Assembly (NCBI RefSeq): GCF_021155775.2
Contig: NC_060235.2
Coordinates: 10,339,193 to 10,403,192, forward strand
DNA from: Neodiprion pinetum
Lineage: Eukaryota; Arthropoda; Insecta; Hymenoptera; Diprionidae
Direction: 5' to 3'
Length of the DNA: 64,000 nt
The notes beneath the pieces were generated by a model. It worked only from the letters and a program-made list of their open reading frames with translations. It ran no database searches and was not told the origin of the DNA. A program made the position numbers and the translations under genes. Of the stretch, positions 46,170 to 59,100 are shown piece by piece (positions within the stretch are counted from its first letter, which is position 1; each line of letters opens with the position of its first letter).

Positions 46170-49100
46170 ATTCATTCTGAGGGTTAGAATGTATTGGGAG
46201 GGTATTTATCCCTAAGTAAAGTAGCAGATGGCAGTTTTCTCAGAAATCTCTGGGTTGTGAATGAAAAAAAAAATATTAAAGTACATCGTTAATAGAGTAA
46301 CTGTGTTGTGATCAGTAAATAAAATCTACAACTACCACTGCACAAATAGGTATTCATTTTTAATCAGCACGTCTGCAAAATTCGATAGTCGTAGAAAATC
46401 TCAATACTGATCATTCTCTATCAATTCTAACCATCAACTAATGAATGTAATTTCGTTACACAGTTTGGCTAAACGTTAGTTGGGCTGAGTGGTTTAATGA
46501 TCTTGAGAAGTTTTGTGATAATATTTTAAGGCTTCTTTGAAAACAATGCAATTGAGCCGTCGGTTAGAATTACGACTCCTCTGATTATCTGCAAATGGCT
46601 CTATATTTTATTTACTTAGTGCTGGTACCAAATGTGTAACAAACCTGAAAATTAGAAGTACACAATATTTCTGGCAAGTCATTTTTATCGGTCTACGACA
46701 GCAATTTTGGATATATAACACAACAGCCAAGGAAATGTCGAGTGTGGCCATAGGTTTTGTCTTTTTTTGGTGACTTGTTACTTGACGTAAATATATATTA
46801 TATATAATGATTCAGTGTGATGTTGATTGTCTACGTTTTTTCATTTGCAACTCAAGCTTTTTAAATGTAAGATCGTATCCGCCCAGCTAAAGGTTTGGTA
46901 CCCGACCAATGGACTTGGAGTATTATAAGATTCAAGAGCTTAATTTGATAATTAATTTCGGTCTCTAATGCAATTGTTTTCTGTTTCGTTTTACAGTAAC
47001 ATACCGGTTGATGATGAGATTGTATTTTTAAAGAGTCTATGCCAGATAAATGTCTTCTTTTGTGATTTGAAAGTGGTTTATTATTGTTAGATAAACTAAT
47101 TACGAATTCTATGCTGTTCTTTTTTCAAAGGCTTCAAAAAATGAACAACCCTATGAAAACAGTAATCAATATCACATGCTATTGAACGTAAGACATATTA
47201 TATTGTTATTTACCGAAACAGATGCATTTTAAAAAGGATAAATTTGGAAGAGAGAGCACTCCAGAAGAAATAGTCAATTGAATGCTTGTTTAATTAACTG
47301 AACTTTTTCTACCATATTGCGATTTTTTTTTAAGACACCTATGTAGGGTCTTAGATTATATCGTATATTGCTTTTATTCTGCATTATAAATTGTGTGTGT
47401 TAAAAATGTGAAATCTTGCTATCATTCTTATAGCAAACATGAACGACTATTCGCGTCACTGATTGGTAGATAAGATGATCCACACCCTTTTTTCAATAGT
47501 GGTCTACTTCAAATTGAATCATTGAAAACTTATTGGTATGAATATAATTGGTTAATGGTGTATTTGTTCATTAATATTGCTTTTTTTGCATACATTCCAT
47601 GAGTAGATCTCGCGTTTATTATACAATTCCCATCCCATTTTTAATTTGTTTACACTTCACACTGATGCTACTTGAAAAAATTAAAGTTTGGGTTTTCAAT
47701 ATTCGTGATTTTATTAGTCAAATTGCTGACAGTTGCTCAGTAACAAAGTCTTTTTAGTCAAGAATGCATATTTCTGAAAAACTCCCAAATACAAGTCGAT
47801 CTGCTTGTAAACCGAGTACTGATTTTGCAAAGGAAATCGGTTGACAAAAACCCTGACTTATGTTCAGACCAATTCAAAGTTCAAAGTTAGATCCACATCT
47901 GGCACCTGTTGCTTTACTCTTCTCGGTCTGAAATTTGAGAGAGTTCCATCTGGATTCCCGTTTGAAAAGTCTAAACCAACACAAACTATTCGAAGGTCAA
48001 ATAGTAATTTCGAGCGACAAATGGCAAATATAAACCGAGCTCAATTGTAATTATGGTTATATTCAAAAAGAGTTGAGTTATATTTTACCACTTGAAAGCT
48101 ACGCTCAAGCACAGACATGGTGAATAGCGAAGATAATACAGTAATTACATAAAATAAAAATATATTTGAAGAGAAAAGTTACGAGCAAAATATTCACAAT
48201 ATGAAATCTTGCATATACAGATATTTCGACATCTACTTCAAACTATGGCACCATTTCTATGCTTGTATAGAGTAATACATGTTGGCCTATTTTGTTCTTA
48301 GTTTCATTTTAATTGCCTATTATCTTGTTTTTTAATCTAAATTGGTAATATTGTCAATGTATAATATTTGCATCATATTTTCTAAAATTTATTAACCTAT
48401 TAAAAATAGGTTTTGTTGCTTAAAATCAAAAGTTTACTTTTTATACTTGTGATAATATAATTTTGCGTTTATGTTTACCTTGTATTAGTAAGACACAATT
48501 TTAAAAAAAGGCAATCTGTATCGATATAATATTACAGATCAATTCTGTTCGTTTAAAATAATGAAGTCAAATTCAACCTTACATTGAATTAGGTGGTTAC
48601 TTTAAACAATATAAGAGTTCATTGGTAATAATGATAGATTAACCTACCGTGCTCAATCCATATTCTGATATTTGAGGAATGAAAAGTACAAAGCATCTTT
48701 CTAGTATTCTACATGGGTACCTTTCATTTCTCTACATTTCGGCTTTCTTGCCATATGTACCAATGACTTTGAGATTTCAGGTACTAGAAATTGTGAAAGT
48801 AACAAGTTTACGTTATACGTAGCATTTAATGCATTCCTCAACCTGAAAGGTAAAGATTGTTAGTGTGCTTTACTTTTAAGTTTACTTCAAAAGCATACAA
48901 TCACTCGTTGCTCGAATGAGAGTTATACTTTTTTTGTTTTATACGCATCTTTCCCTGTTCATCACGCACAGAAAGTCAAGCCTAGATTCGGTATTTCCTA
49001 ATTTACCTTCTACACGATTGAAATCTAACACCTTGTACCGAAGAACGATCTCTTGTACATTCAAAGACCACGTAGAAAACGTTAAAGCAAGTTATTAATT

Positions 49101-49294
49101 TTTGATATATTTCATTAAGTACTACAATTTTAGTTACGAATTGTTAAAAATTCAACGAGAACCTTGTTCTCACGTCACTCTAAACATAACACTTCGATTT
49201 TATGGGGAAAATTTTATCTTTTAATGCTGTTTAAACAAAAAACTTGACCGTTTAATGAAATAAATCCCTGTTGTCCTTAGGCTTGAGTACAGGT
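46170..49294. other. Gene-free AT-rich stretch
   Basis: No supported gene. The frame at 47841-48050 is unsupported by any recognised motif. Nothing further seen. Confidence 0.4.
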
Positions 49295-49768
49295 GCAAAG
49301 GGCATAGCCGGATAAGCATGTCGAATCTGCTCCTACGGCGTTTTCTATCGACACTGGGGTTCATTTTGGTACCAAATAAAAATAATTCACCCGAAATTTT
49401 AGCTCCTAATCTTAAACAGCTTTCGATTTATTGAAAAACCGCTTTTATCGTTTTTTTTTTTTCAATAGTATAAAAGGCATAATCGGTAAATGGTGATTTT
49501 TTTTCCAAATACTTGGGAGCAAATGACATGAAAAAATATTTTATTTATGATCCTCAAATATGATGCCATTTTTTGAAAACTATTTGGATTTAGTAAAACC
49601 TGAAAAAAGTTAAAAAATGAACTTTTTTTAGAAAACTTCGTGTATAAACGAACTAATACTAGTTTAACAGTAAAAAATATATAAATAATAATTTTTTAAC
49701 AATAAATGAATATTTTACTACGGAGATACCAATAAGGTTAAGAAATATGTGACGGAAATCAAATAGAA

Positions 49769-49990
49769 TTAATCTTCGTCACTATCCACATGAATGAATA
49801 CACAGTTTTCTGTATGATTAAAAACACGACGCAAAAATTCTGCTTGTTCTACAGTGTTTTACAAATATCTAGCATGTAATAGATAACGAACTATCGCTGC
49901 TGTGTGAGAACAGCAACCAACCGTACGTCTGCCATTTGCACAATCACAGCAATATTTACAAATCCCATTTATCTCATTCTTGTGAGGATG
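49769..49990 (-). pseudogene. Transposase C-terminus with SWIM-like Cys/His motif
   Basis: The minus frame reads GICKYCCDCANGRRTVGCCS then HTAAIVRYLLHARYL, followed by an in-frame stop and a tail ending VDSDED and TAA at 49769-49771. The C.C......RTVGCC.H arrangement is a SWIM-like zinc-binding pattern found at the C-terminus of several transposase-related proteins in insects and cnidarians (usually ...CKNGARTVGCCAH...LWYLGYARH). Only this tail remains, so it cannot function as a transposase. The internal TAA sits where the family continues. Confidence 0.55.
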
Positions 49991-50662
49991 ATACTCGATA
50001 AAGCAACTATATGTATTTGTATTGATTTGTTGAGATTTGACTTGAACTTTAACAATATTTTCACTAGTTTTTACATACTGGAGGCTTATATTATGACTGT
50101 AATCATACAGGAAACTGTATAGTAATTAATGAATATAGTGACGAGAATTAAATCTGATTTCTTTCACATATTTCTTAATCTTATTGGTATCTTCGTAGTA
50201 AAATATTCATTTATTGTTCACGAAATGATTATTTGTATGAGTTATTACGAATAAAATAGTATCAGTTTGTTTAAACACGAAGTTTTCTAAAAAAAAGTTT
50301 AGTTTTTAATTTATTTCATATGTTCCAGCAAATAGACAAAATTGAAAAATTCCCGAGTATAAAGAAGTATAAAAGACGTTTGTTGTTACAATTTGGCGAT
50401 TGCATGTCTAAAAAAAACGCAGTTAAAAAAATGATTTTACTTAAATATTTTTTCATCTCTTTTGCTCCTAAGTATTTGGGAAAAAAATCACCATTTACTG
50501 ACTTTTAATTTTACACTATTGAAAAAAAGAAAAAAATCGAATAAAGCGGTTTTTTTCAATAACTCGAAAGCCGGTTAAGATTATGAGCTGAAATTTCGGA
50601 TGAATTATTTTTATTTGGCATCAAAATGATCCCTAAAGTGTCGATACAAATCGGCAGGGCTA

Positions 50663-50683
50663 GGGGGGGGGGGGGGGGGGGGG
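50663..50683. repeat. G21 homopolymer
   Basis: Uninterrupted run of 21 G in the right arm of the foldback. The left arm has CTGCTCCTACGG at the equivalent place, so the run is a local expansion or an assembly artefact. Confidence 0.9.
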
Positions 50684-50719
50684 CAGGTTCGGCATACTTA
50701 TCCAGCTGTGCCCTTTGCA

Positions 50720-52412
50720 ATGTGTGACTTTGACGCCAAATAACTTCACTGACTTGAAGTTGAGCGATTTTTACTTCTTTTGAAATTGAAGGGAAACTGG
50801 TAAGAAATCTCGTGGATATTAGTAGCAAATCTGAAACTATTATTTTACTGATTAAAAATGTCTTAGAACCTGACCCTTTATCAAAAATATCATTACCAAA
50901 TATCAATTGAGCTGGAATGAATTCGCACCTGCGTGCAACTTACTGGTCTAAAGAAAACCTGGTTTCAATGGAAAATAATTTTGTTCTAAACATGTGCAAA
51001 ATTTCACTTGAATTGGTATAAGTAATCTTGCATTATTATTTTTACCATTTTTAAGAACACTGTTTTAAGAGAACTGACTTTATTTATAATATGAAGTTAT
51101 ACATTCATTTCTCACCCTTAACCGTCGATTCCTGCTACAAAACGAACTTCTTATGTTTCGAGTAGGTAGGTATAACGTTTACTGCATGTCGGCGCTCAAC
51201 ACCTACGAATAAACCCCGCATGCATGCTAATCGCCTTATATTGTTGCAATCAAAGTGTTTTAACTTCACGAAACTCAAATGTATCTAAAATTAAACTGAA
51301 TAGAATTTTTTTTAAACCGATATTTTGAAACTCAGAGTGACGGAGCTTCTTGAACTCTGACTCTGTGTATGTACACTTATTTTTAATTTGAAATTGATCA
51401 TTCAGTTTTTGATTAACCGTGAAAGGAGTAATTTTTTACGTCATCGGTCCTTCTTCGTAACATTTAAAAAATTCAATACTCAAAATTAAATCAAATTTTC
51501 GGGCATTCAGTGGTAGGAGAAGCTTAAGAACCTGAGAATCAGGGAATTTAACAAAAAATCGGGGAATTTGCAATGCATACCCAGGTATGTACGCTTTAAA
51601 TAAATTTGTGCCGTTGAGATACAGTATAACTACAGTTAACATTACTCTGCACGCCCTTGCAACACCACATATTAGCGTACGACAAAAGAAGCTATAAGTT
51701 TGAGATTTTTACTTTAAAGTGAAACTTGGGATTAATTTGAACTCAATTCTGAAAATGAGACAGTATAATAGAATTTTAGGAAAAGATTTGCGCGTGTGTA
51801 GTTGAGTACAAATGAAAGTCAGTCAATAATAAAAACGCTATAAGTCTTGTATTTTTATACCTGTTAAGCATAAAACAATGACCCTTTTGCTCTGGAAAAA
51901 TTGAAAATATTTGTCTGGAAAACCTGGGGTTCTTTGGAATTTTAAATAAAATGCCCTGTTGCTGGGCACCCACACTTTTCAACAATTTCGTTTCTATGAA
52001 ATGCAAAATTATTTTCAAACTAAAATTGGCAGCGTGTGTAAAATCGAACTCACAAATGTACAACGTAAAAATGTTTTAAAACAGTATTTCGCGCTACAGC
52101 ACCTTGCACGGACTGTAAAAATACTAATCATCTTATCTCGTACACTTTAGTAAAGTAAAAAAATAAAGCGTTTTAAAAGATTAAAGTATGGATATTAGCG
52201 TAGAGAATATTTATACTTCTTTATTTTAGATTCAAAGTTTGTGACACTTATTTGATATATTTTAATTCTGAGCACACTGCAGTTTCGATTGAAGTTTGGA
52301 AAACTGATGGGATTTGACACTGCGTAGCTACCATAAGTAAGTATGGGTTGAATGTACCCGTCAAAATATTAATCATAATGTCAAACACAGCATTGTTTTA
52401 CATCCGCTTTAG
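50720..52412. other. Gene-free stretch upstream of exon-like pieces
   Basis: No coding segment that could be the preceding exon of the 52.4-kb candidate was identified. Confidence 0.4.
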
Positions 52413-52486
52413 GTACTTTAAGATCGCAAACAACATCTGGACATGTGAAGAAACCAGGTATGGAATGGCGAGATGAGCAAGTGTAA
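52413..52486 (+). CDS. Candidate 3' exon with alternative donor
   Basis: A pyrimidine-containing acceptor (TTTAG at 52408-52412) precedes a frame reading TLRSQTTSGHVKKPG. Two outcomes fit. Reading through gives MEWRDEQV and a TAA at 52484-52486. Using the donor G|GTATGG at 52457/52458 leaves phase 1, which joins exactly to the exon at 54111. I do not recognise the protein. No earlier exon was found, so this is the end of a gene starting upstream, possibly outside the window. The composition is more coding-like than the surroundings. Confidence 0.4.
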
Positions 52487-52779
52487 GCCTTTATGATAAT
52501 TATTAATAGTAGTGATTCTTCAAAACTGAAAATACAGTATGACGATACACATAGATATTTTTTAAGTGAAAAAAATGATCATGTAGATTTAATGCTTGTA
52601 TAGAAGAATAAATTCTGTGTCATAGTATGTGCAAAAAGATTTAATCATATACTACCCGATTATTCATTAAAAATACGAGTTCGGAAAATTTGTTACTATA
52701 TGAAGCTATACGAAATACTTGGACGAAGAAACAATTTTCATTTTTAACGATTGAAAATAGAAGCTGTGACTGTGTAGAA

Positions 52780-52921
52780 AACTTCGAGGGTTTGGGATTC
52801 GGCGTGGAAGGTCAGCAGACCGGCTAATCTCTCGTGCGGACTTCGAGCGCCGCGGACTCCTCACCTCACTGTTTTTCATGTGTGGCCCCCTCGACACGTA
52901 CGCTCGACATTCCCTAATCAT
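52780..52921. other. Small GC-rich island
   Basis: A block of about 140 bp with many CpG dinucleotides stands out from AT-rich surroundings, within the intron between the two candidate exons. It could be a promoter for a minus-strand transcript or an unrecognised repeat; the minus frame over it has no known motif. Confidence 0.3.
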
Positions 52922-54110
52922 TATGTGTTTACCTTTATTTTCGAACGGTACGATAACGACGTTTTGAGCATCGCTCTTCGATTATAATTACAATTTTGGT
53001 TTCTTTTCATCATATATTCTTTCGAACTTTTCTTTTTCAAGATAAACTTCTTATTAGATAGTACAGGTGAATTTTTCGTGACTGTCTTTTCTTTTCTACG
53101 GCCTATCCCCTAAAGTTTTCCCCAGAGAATCACGTTCACTTCGATCGAGAAAACCGGCCCTCTTCAACTTCCAAACAGTGACTAATGCAATATTCTTCGG
53201 TATGTCATATTGTTGATTTTTGAAGGAAGGTGAACTTACAATTTCCCAAACCTTGTATAAAGAAACAAATCATGCCATTTTTATCAGTTATTATCAATTA
53301 AGTAGCACATAAATAAATATAACAGACATCATTTTAAGTTTTTTATACAAAATATATAATTTATTCATTTCTTCTCCACCTGCATACCTGACAGTTTTTC
53401 CATGCAACCAAGTAGGTATATTCTTCAACATATTTCCATAGATTCTCACTTTTCTATTTATTCTTTTTATATTTGAGCGACAGTTTATTTAATTATACCA
53501 ACATGATTTATGTTGTTCTTATATCAGTGGTTAAAAAAATATATTTACTTATCTATTGACTAGTTAAAGTAGAAGCTAAAATGAGGTTATTCGTACGCAC
53601 TTAACCGTAATTCCAATGACGAATGGTTATCAATCGTTATCTGAATAAAGTTGTAAGTTACTGCAGACTATCGGTTGCCAAAAGTAGGTTTCACAGTGTT
53701 AATGTTATGGCATATTGATAGAAAATATCCAAGAGTTTTTATTCTCGTTTCAACTATCCTAATGTAGTATACGTTTAAAATTATATTTATTATTTTTACC
53801 GCCGAGGATAGCACATTATAATTTGTACTGACAAGTTCGTCAACCAGCAAATTAATCATTATTCACGTAAGTGTATGGTAATCAAGTGGATGGGCTACCT
53901 TGAATTTTGGAGTTATGAACAACATTTACAGTGAGATAGGCTGCTAGACAAGGTCAACCTGTGAAATCAAATACAGGTACGGATATAATATGTAAAAGTT
54001 AGTATTTTTTATATATAAATATATAATAAAAAAGATTCACTAAACCTATAAAAGTTAAAAACAATTATCGAGTCAACTATTGATTACACCGAATACTTAT
54101 TTATTTACAG

Positions 54111-54184
54111 GTATGCCATGTAGTGCTGCCTACAACCCCTTCAAAGACCTTAGAAAAGAGATGACCGACCAACAAGCGTACTAG
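54111..54184 (+). CDS. Candidate terminal exon
   Basis: After a good acceptor (TTATTTACAG, 54101-54110), the frame continues from the 52457 donor as G then MPCSAAYNPFKDLRKEMTDQ and QAY, ending in TAG at 54182-54184. Codon use looks coding and a cluster of AATAAA signals follows about 90 bp later, as expected for a terminal exon. The function is not recognised. The splice phase agreement with the 52.4-kb piece is the main support. Confidence 0.45.
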
Positions 54185-54273
54185 TGATTGTTGAATGTTG
54201 ATATTAGCCGATAGTGTATTTCTCAAATAAGGTGTCGTTGCGGTTTTTTTCTAACTTCAAACGCAGCGTCATG

Positions 54274-54279
54274 AATAAA
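54274..54279 (+). terminator. Candidate polyadenylation signal
   Basis: AATAAATAAAATAAATAA cluster starting here, about 90 bp after the candidate stop codon. Confidence 0.45.
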
Positions 54280-54299
54280 TAAAATAAATAATTTTCACG

Positions 54300-55384
54300 T
54301 ATTTTGTAAATATCTCGATAGAGGTATGAGATGTACAAATTTACGTCCAGACCTTTTTTGTAGATCTTCAGAACGTACTTTCATAATTTGTTTCGGTAAG
54401 ATGTATAGTCATCGAGAAGGATTAAGTTCTTTATTAATTTGAAATATTTTAGCCAGAGCACGTGCCCACCAACTGATTTGAAAAATTACAAGTTGTCGGG
54501 GGTATTTGTGCGTATCACAGAATAAAATCTGAGATCGAAGAATAATTCAACATTCAAAATGACGGACAGCACCATCTTTAATCAAACATGTAAGTCATTG
54601 AATTTTCACGAAGATTAATGTTTTCTTAAACTCGATATTAAGTCTGAATGCAATCGACATCAAATTAAAAATAAGATCGATTTTTGATAAAACGGGTACA
54701 GCTCGGGTTTCCTATAAGCCACATAGTATTTAAAATATCAACCTTATGTGGCAGGTGCCGTGAACAACAATTTCTTGAATTTCGAATTGTGAATGACAAG
54801 TACCAAAGTATATGTGAAAACCTATATACATGTAATTAGTGGACTCCATCTTATACAACGTTATAGGATATAAGGAATCTAATTGTAAGTATGTTATGTG
54901 AAAAATTCTTACTGTTAGCTTTCCGAATATGTTATTTATTTTTGCATAACTTTAATTTTTAGTAAATTCCTTACTGAAAAAATCTCGGATTTCACATGAA
55001 AAACTGAAAAGTAAGATAAATTTTGGTGGCGCATGAAAAAGCGGTTTTTTGCCGAAAAACATCTCTTTGAGATTGATTTTGAAAAGTTATCCAAAAATGA
55101 ATAACACATTCGGAAAGGTGAGAATTTTTCACATAAGATACCTAGTTTCTCATAATTTTTATGTGCCAATAACGATACGAAAACAATTGGCGTTTAAACC
55201 TGAATTAGGTCGAAATGATTAAACTTTGATGTGGCATTTCTCGCGAACGCTGAGTCCTAGAAGGTTCAAACTTGGTGAACTTTTCAATCTAAGTACACAC
55301 TGCAACAGGTATAAATTTCGAACAAATCGAGTTTTTGACGCCCCGTTCATTTGTTGATAATTGGTGGACAGGCCTATATATATT
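54300..55384. other. Gene-free AT-rich stretch
   Basis: No supported gene or repeat apart from a short inverted pair near 54900 and 55085-55140 (AAATTCTTAC...TTTCCGAATATGTTATT against its complement). It may be another small foldback element. Confidence 0.4.
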
Positions 55385-56169
55385 AGGGTGGTCCTCATTT
55401 GGGGTTCGGAAAAATTTTCAACGTAACGCCCCCTGGAACTGTTGCAAATTATTAAAAAAAAATTTGGGTAAAGTTTTAAGCCTCTACGTCAACGGGAACA
55501 CGTGCCTCTAGGCTCCGAAAGTTTTAAGTGTAAAATATATATAGTTTTTATAACCAGGTATTTCGTTTTGTATGACTTTGATATAAATTAAGGGACCAAT
55601 ATGAAACTTGGCAGTGTTGTTGCTTATGATGATACGGACGAATCCTGAAAATTTAACCCCTTGTAGCCCCTTGTGACATTTCTGTAACAAACTAAATAAG
55701 ATCCTACAAAATCCATACGGAAGGTATTTATGACAAGTCCTTAAATGCTATTTATTTTAAAATTTATGATTTTGGGCTACAAGGGGTTAAACTTTTCGTC
55801 TTAATTTTATAATATATTTATTTTTGTATATAAGGTTAATAACCTAACTTTTATTAGGCTTATATACCAGGGAACAATAATTATGAAACATAACAATTTT
55901 CAGGGTTTGTTTACATCATTATAACCAACGACTCTGCTAAGTTTCAAATCAGTCCCTTAATTTATACCGAAATCATACAAAACGAATTAACTGACTGTAA
56001 AAACTATACGTATTTTACATTTCAAAATTTCGGAGCTTATAAGTAGAGGCACGTGTTCCAGATGACGTAAAGGCTTAAAATTTTACACAGATTTTTTTTG
56101 AACGACTTGGAACAAATCTGGAGGCATCTCAATGAAAATTTTTCCGACACCCAATTAAGGATCACACTA
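55385..56169. mobile_element. 785-bp palindromic MITE with TAGGGTG end
   Basis: Inverted arms run from each end toward a centre near 55800, with ends TAGGGTGGTCC and (inverted) TAGTGTGATCC. Shared inner landmarks are GGCACGTGTTCC (inverted), TTCGTTTTGTATGA and AAGGGACC. The flanks ATATATAT and ATGTATAT (7 of 8) fit an 8-bp duplication, though in low-complexity DNA. Non-coding. Confidence 0.7.
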
Positions 56170-59100
56170 ATGTATATATACTATATATATAATATATATA
56201 TTAGGGTGTAATATCTATTGTATAACCTATTTATTTATGATGCTGTACGTAAAAACATCGAAAACCCATAAGGTTGTCTTATTTGGGAAACAAATTATGG
56301 ATTAAAACCAAAATTCGTCACTAGTCCGCTCATCGGTTAGCTACGTCACAAAAATCGGGTTTTTTTTGCAGCACTAACAAGAACCTGCCTGTTGAACCAA
56401 TATTTATAAACATTTTTCCCACTCTTAGAAGGCCATGGATAAATTGGATATATATTTATATCTGATCAACCTTGGTCGGTTATTTCTTGCAATTCATTAT
56501 TCGTGATAGAAAATATTAGCTAGGGTATACGCAGCACATCAGGGATCACTATAAATATTGTTGTATGTACATTGTTATTTTTTTTTATACGTTCCTTGAC
56601 ATTTTGCAAACTATTCGCCAGCAGGTGGTCGGTCTAAAGTGCATTAAATGATGTGAAGGTGAATAATGTAATATTGGTGATTTACTACCCTATTATGACA
56701 AAAGCTTTCCAGGTTGACCCTGGAAAACGTAACTTGTTTTCACTGGCAATAATCAGTGTAACCAAAGTCTCTTCTATTCTGAGAACCAGGATTCTACCTA
56801 GCCAAGTCAAGATGATTAATGACCAGATGATGGCACTGATCAGTACCTGGATGGATGGTAGGTGGGTAGTGAAATGAAAAACAACAGAATGCATTTAATG
56901 AGCGATTGTTTATTATGCTCTTATGATCACTTGTCGTACAGGTAACGATGCTTTTCATGAATGAAAATAGTTAATATATTATGTTTATTTATAATTATTT
57001 AACATTGAATGGAATAGTTTGGTGATGAAAAAATAACAATTTGTTGATGCAAATAAATGTTGCTTGGGTGTAAAAGAATATTCCAGTAGCATTATATGCT
57101 GCAATAATAGTAGTAATAATAATGATAATAGTAAAATCAATAATAATAATATTATCAATTGTGGCTCCCAGGCAAACACACCAGAGGTGTAGAACGTTCA
57201 TGTATATATGTAGAAGTCCAAAGAATTATTACATGGTTGCAAGATGTATATTTGTCAGGTCGATGAATGAAAAAATCTCCATGATTTTGCAAACAGAGTG
57301 TATTCCTAAGGACTGCATGGTCCGTTGTCTGCTAGAATTCAATGTGAACGCGCAACAATCCGTGTGCGACAGTTGCTAGGGTGACCAGCCGTCATAAATT
57401 TAAACAGTTTGCCGTAATGTATATAGCGTCAAAAATTTTGACAGTGTCGCTACAATTATACTTAATTTACAATTTCAAATTATTTGAGGTTAGAGACAGT
57501 AGTTGCGTTGGCAAACAGCCGCTCTCCGATTGTTGGCGCGGGCGAATTAAATTTAAACAGACGACATGCAATCGATAGAAATTCACTCTGTATAATCACA
57601 AGTTGTATGATAAATAGAACAGCATGTATGGATGGACTTTTCCAAGAGCTTTCGATTCATGCCAAGACATTTTACTCGATAATCACGCAGTGTTCGCGTA
57701 ACGATTCATTTCCTTACTACATTCTGCTACAAGTGCATGAAAAAAATAGGTTTTTCTTGTTCAAATAGCATTAAATATAATAAATTGTTGAAAGTTTAAA
57801 TTATAGCAAGCATCAGAAAAAATGTTGTGTTTAAACGTCTCAGGAAGTAGCTGCATCCAGACATATGAAATTGTAAATTGGATATAGGTATGTCAATACT
57901 ATATGTATTAAGATAGATATTTATAAGGAAGCAATGTATGTAGAAGAGAATTAGCCAGCAACGCATATTTAACAGATTTAGAAAATATCTCGAATGTACA
58001 GAACGTCATTCCACGATTACGGCTGGTAAATGTAAAAAATCTTGGCTAATTTGAGATTTTAAATATACATGATACCACTGACACACATATCCTGTTTTTT
58101 TTTTTGTTTGAAAGTGAGAATTTATGCGTTTGATTAATGGGTGTTACTAGAAAGTGTCGTTATAACTTTACAATGCACTGCATGATTCATATCAAAATGT
58201 GGTGAAATGAAACAAAACTTAACAAAAACGAAGTTCCAAAAAAGCTGCCACAACTGTTGGGTTGTAATTTATAGTTCGACCTCTCATTCTTTACTATAAA
58301 ATATCTTTTGACAAGGTACGACCAATAGCGATGTCAAATTTTTTCCAACCTTTCCCAAGCTCACTACATATATATACATATGTTATGCAATTCAAACTGA
58401 TTGTAAATGTGACATTTAAATGAAAAATCAAATATAGCTCTCCTATATGGAAAAGTAGAAACCAAACTTCATATGTATGTATATATGCAATAATGTAGCA
58501 GAAATGATAGCCCACATCATTCTTCAAAATTTTCATGAATACTTTTGTCGTGAGAATATGTGTATTATATTCTAATGTGGAGGTGGTAGAACAAACATAT
58601 GACACGAAGCATCGTTCGTAACTCAAAAAATTGGTACGAGAACATGCACAAGATCGGTTTCTTAAATTACATTATAGCCAAAAGGAATGTAAGGTACAAT
58701 ATTTAATAGTACTGTATCTGTGACGAATATTTCCCTGGCTTCACCTGTGCAGCCAGTTAATTGGTATTGCAATTTCTATGTTTGATAATAGAGTGCTAAA
58801 TAATGGTGATTTTAAACCAGAAATAACACTTAACAATGCCACAAAAATTATTTGGAAAAGTTTCGTTCAACAGTGCGCAATGGAAATATAAACAGAGACA
58901 TAGTATAACATTAAGACGACAGTTGGATATTTCATTAAACCTGCCTAAGTGTGTAAAAATGTGCGAATATTATTATTAAATATGTGTTTGTGTTTTCCTT
59001 TCTGTGTGAGCGATTGGTATGTGTGACTGAGCGATAGACTACTTATACTCAACAAGGTACTCAATATTTTTCTTTGTCCCCGAGCTGCTATTCGCTATTT

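Larger units (their letters stand above)
49295..50718. mobile_element. 1.4-kb foldback with a transposase tail in its loop
   Basis: The ends are GCAAAGGGCA(T/C)AGC(C/T)GGATAAG and its complement. Inverted arms of about 470-580 bp (49295-49765 and 50135-50718) match with small gaps. The central unpaired segment contains the C-terminus of a transposase-like protein on the minus strand. No target duplication is evident. Confidence 0.7.

Noticed and set aside
47841..48050. Possible upstream exon for the 52.4-kb gene
   Set aside because: The frame is moderately coding-like but has no splice donor in the required phase and no recognisable motif.
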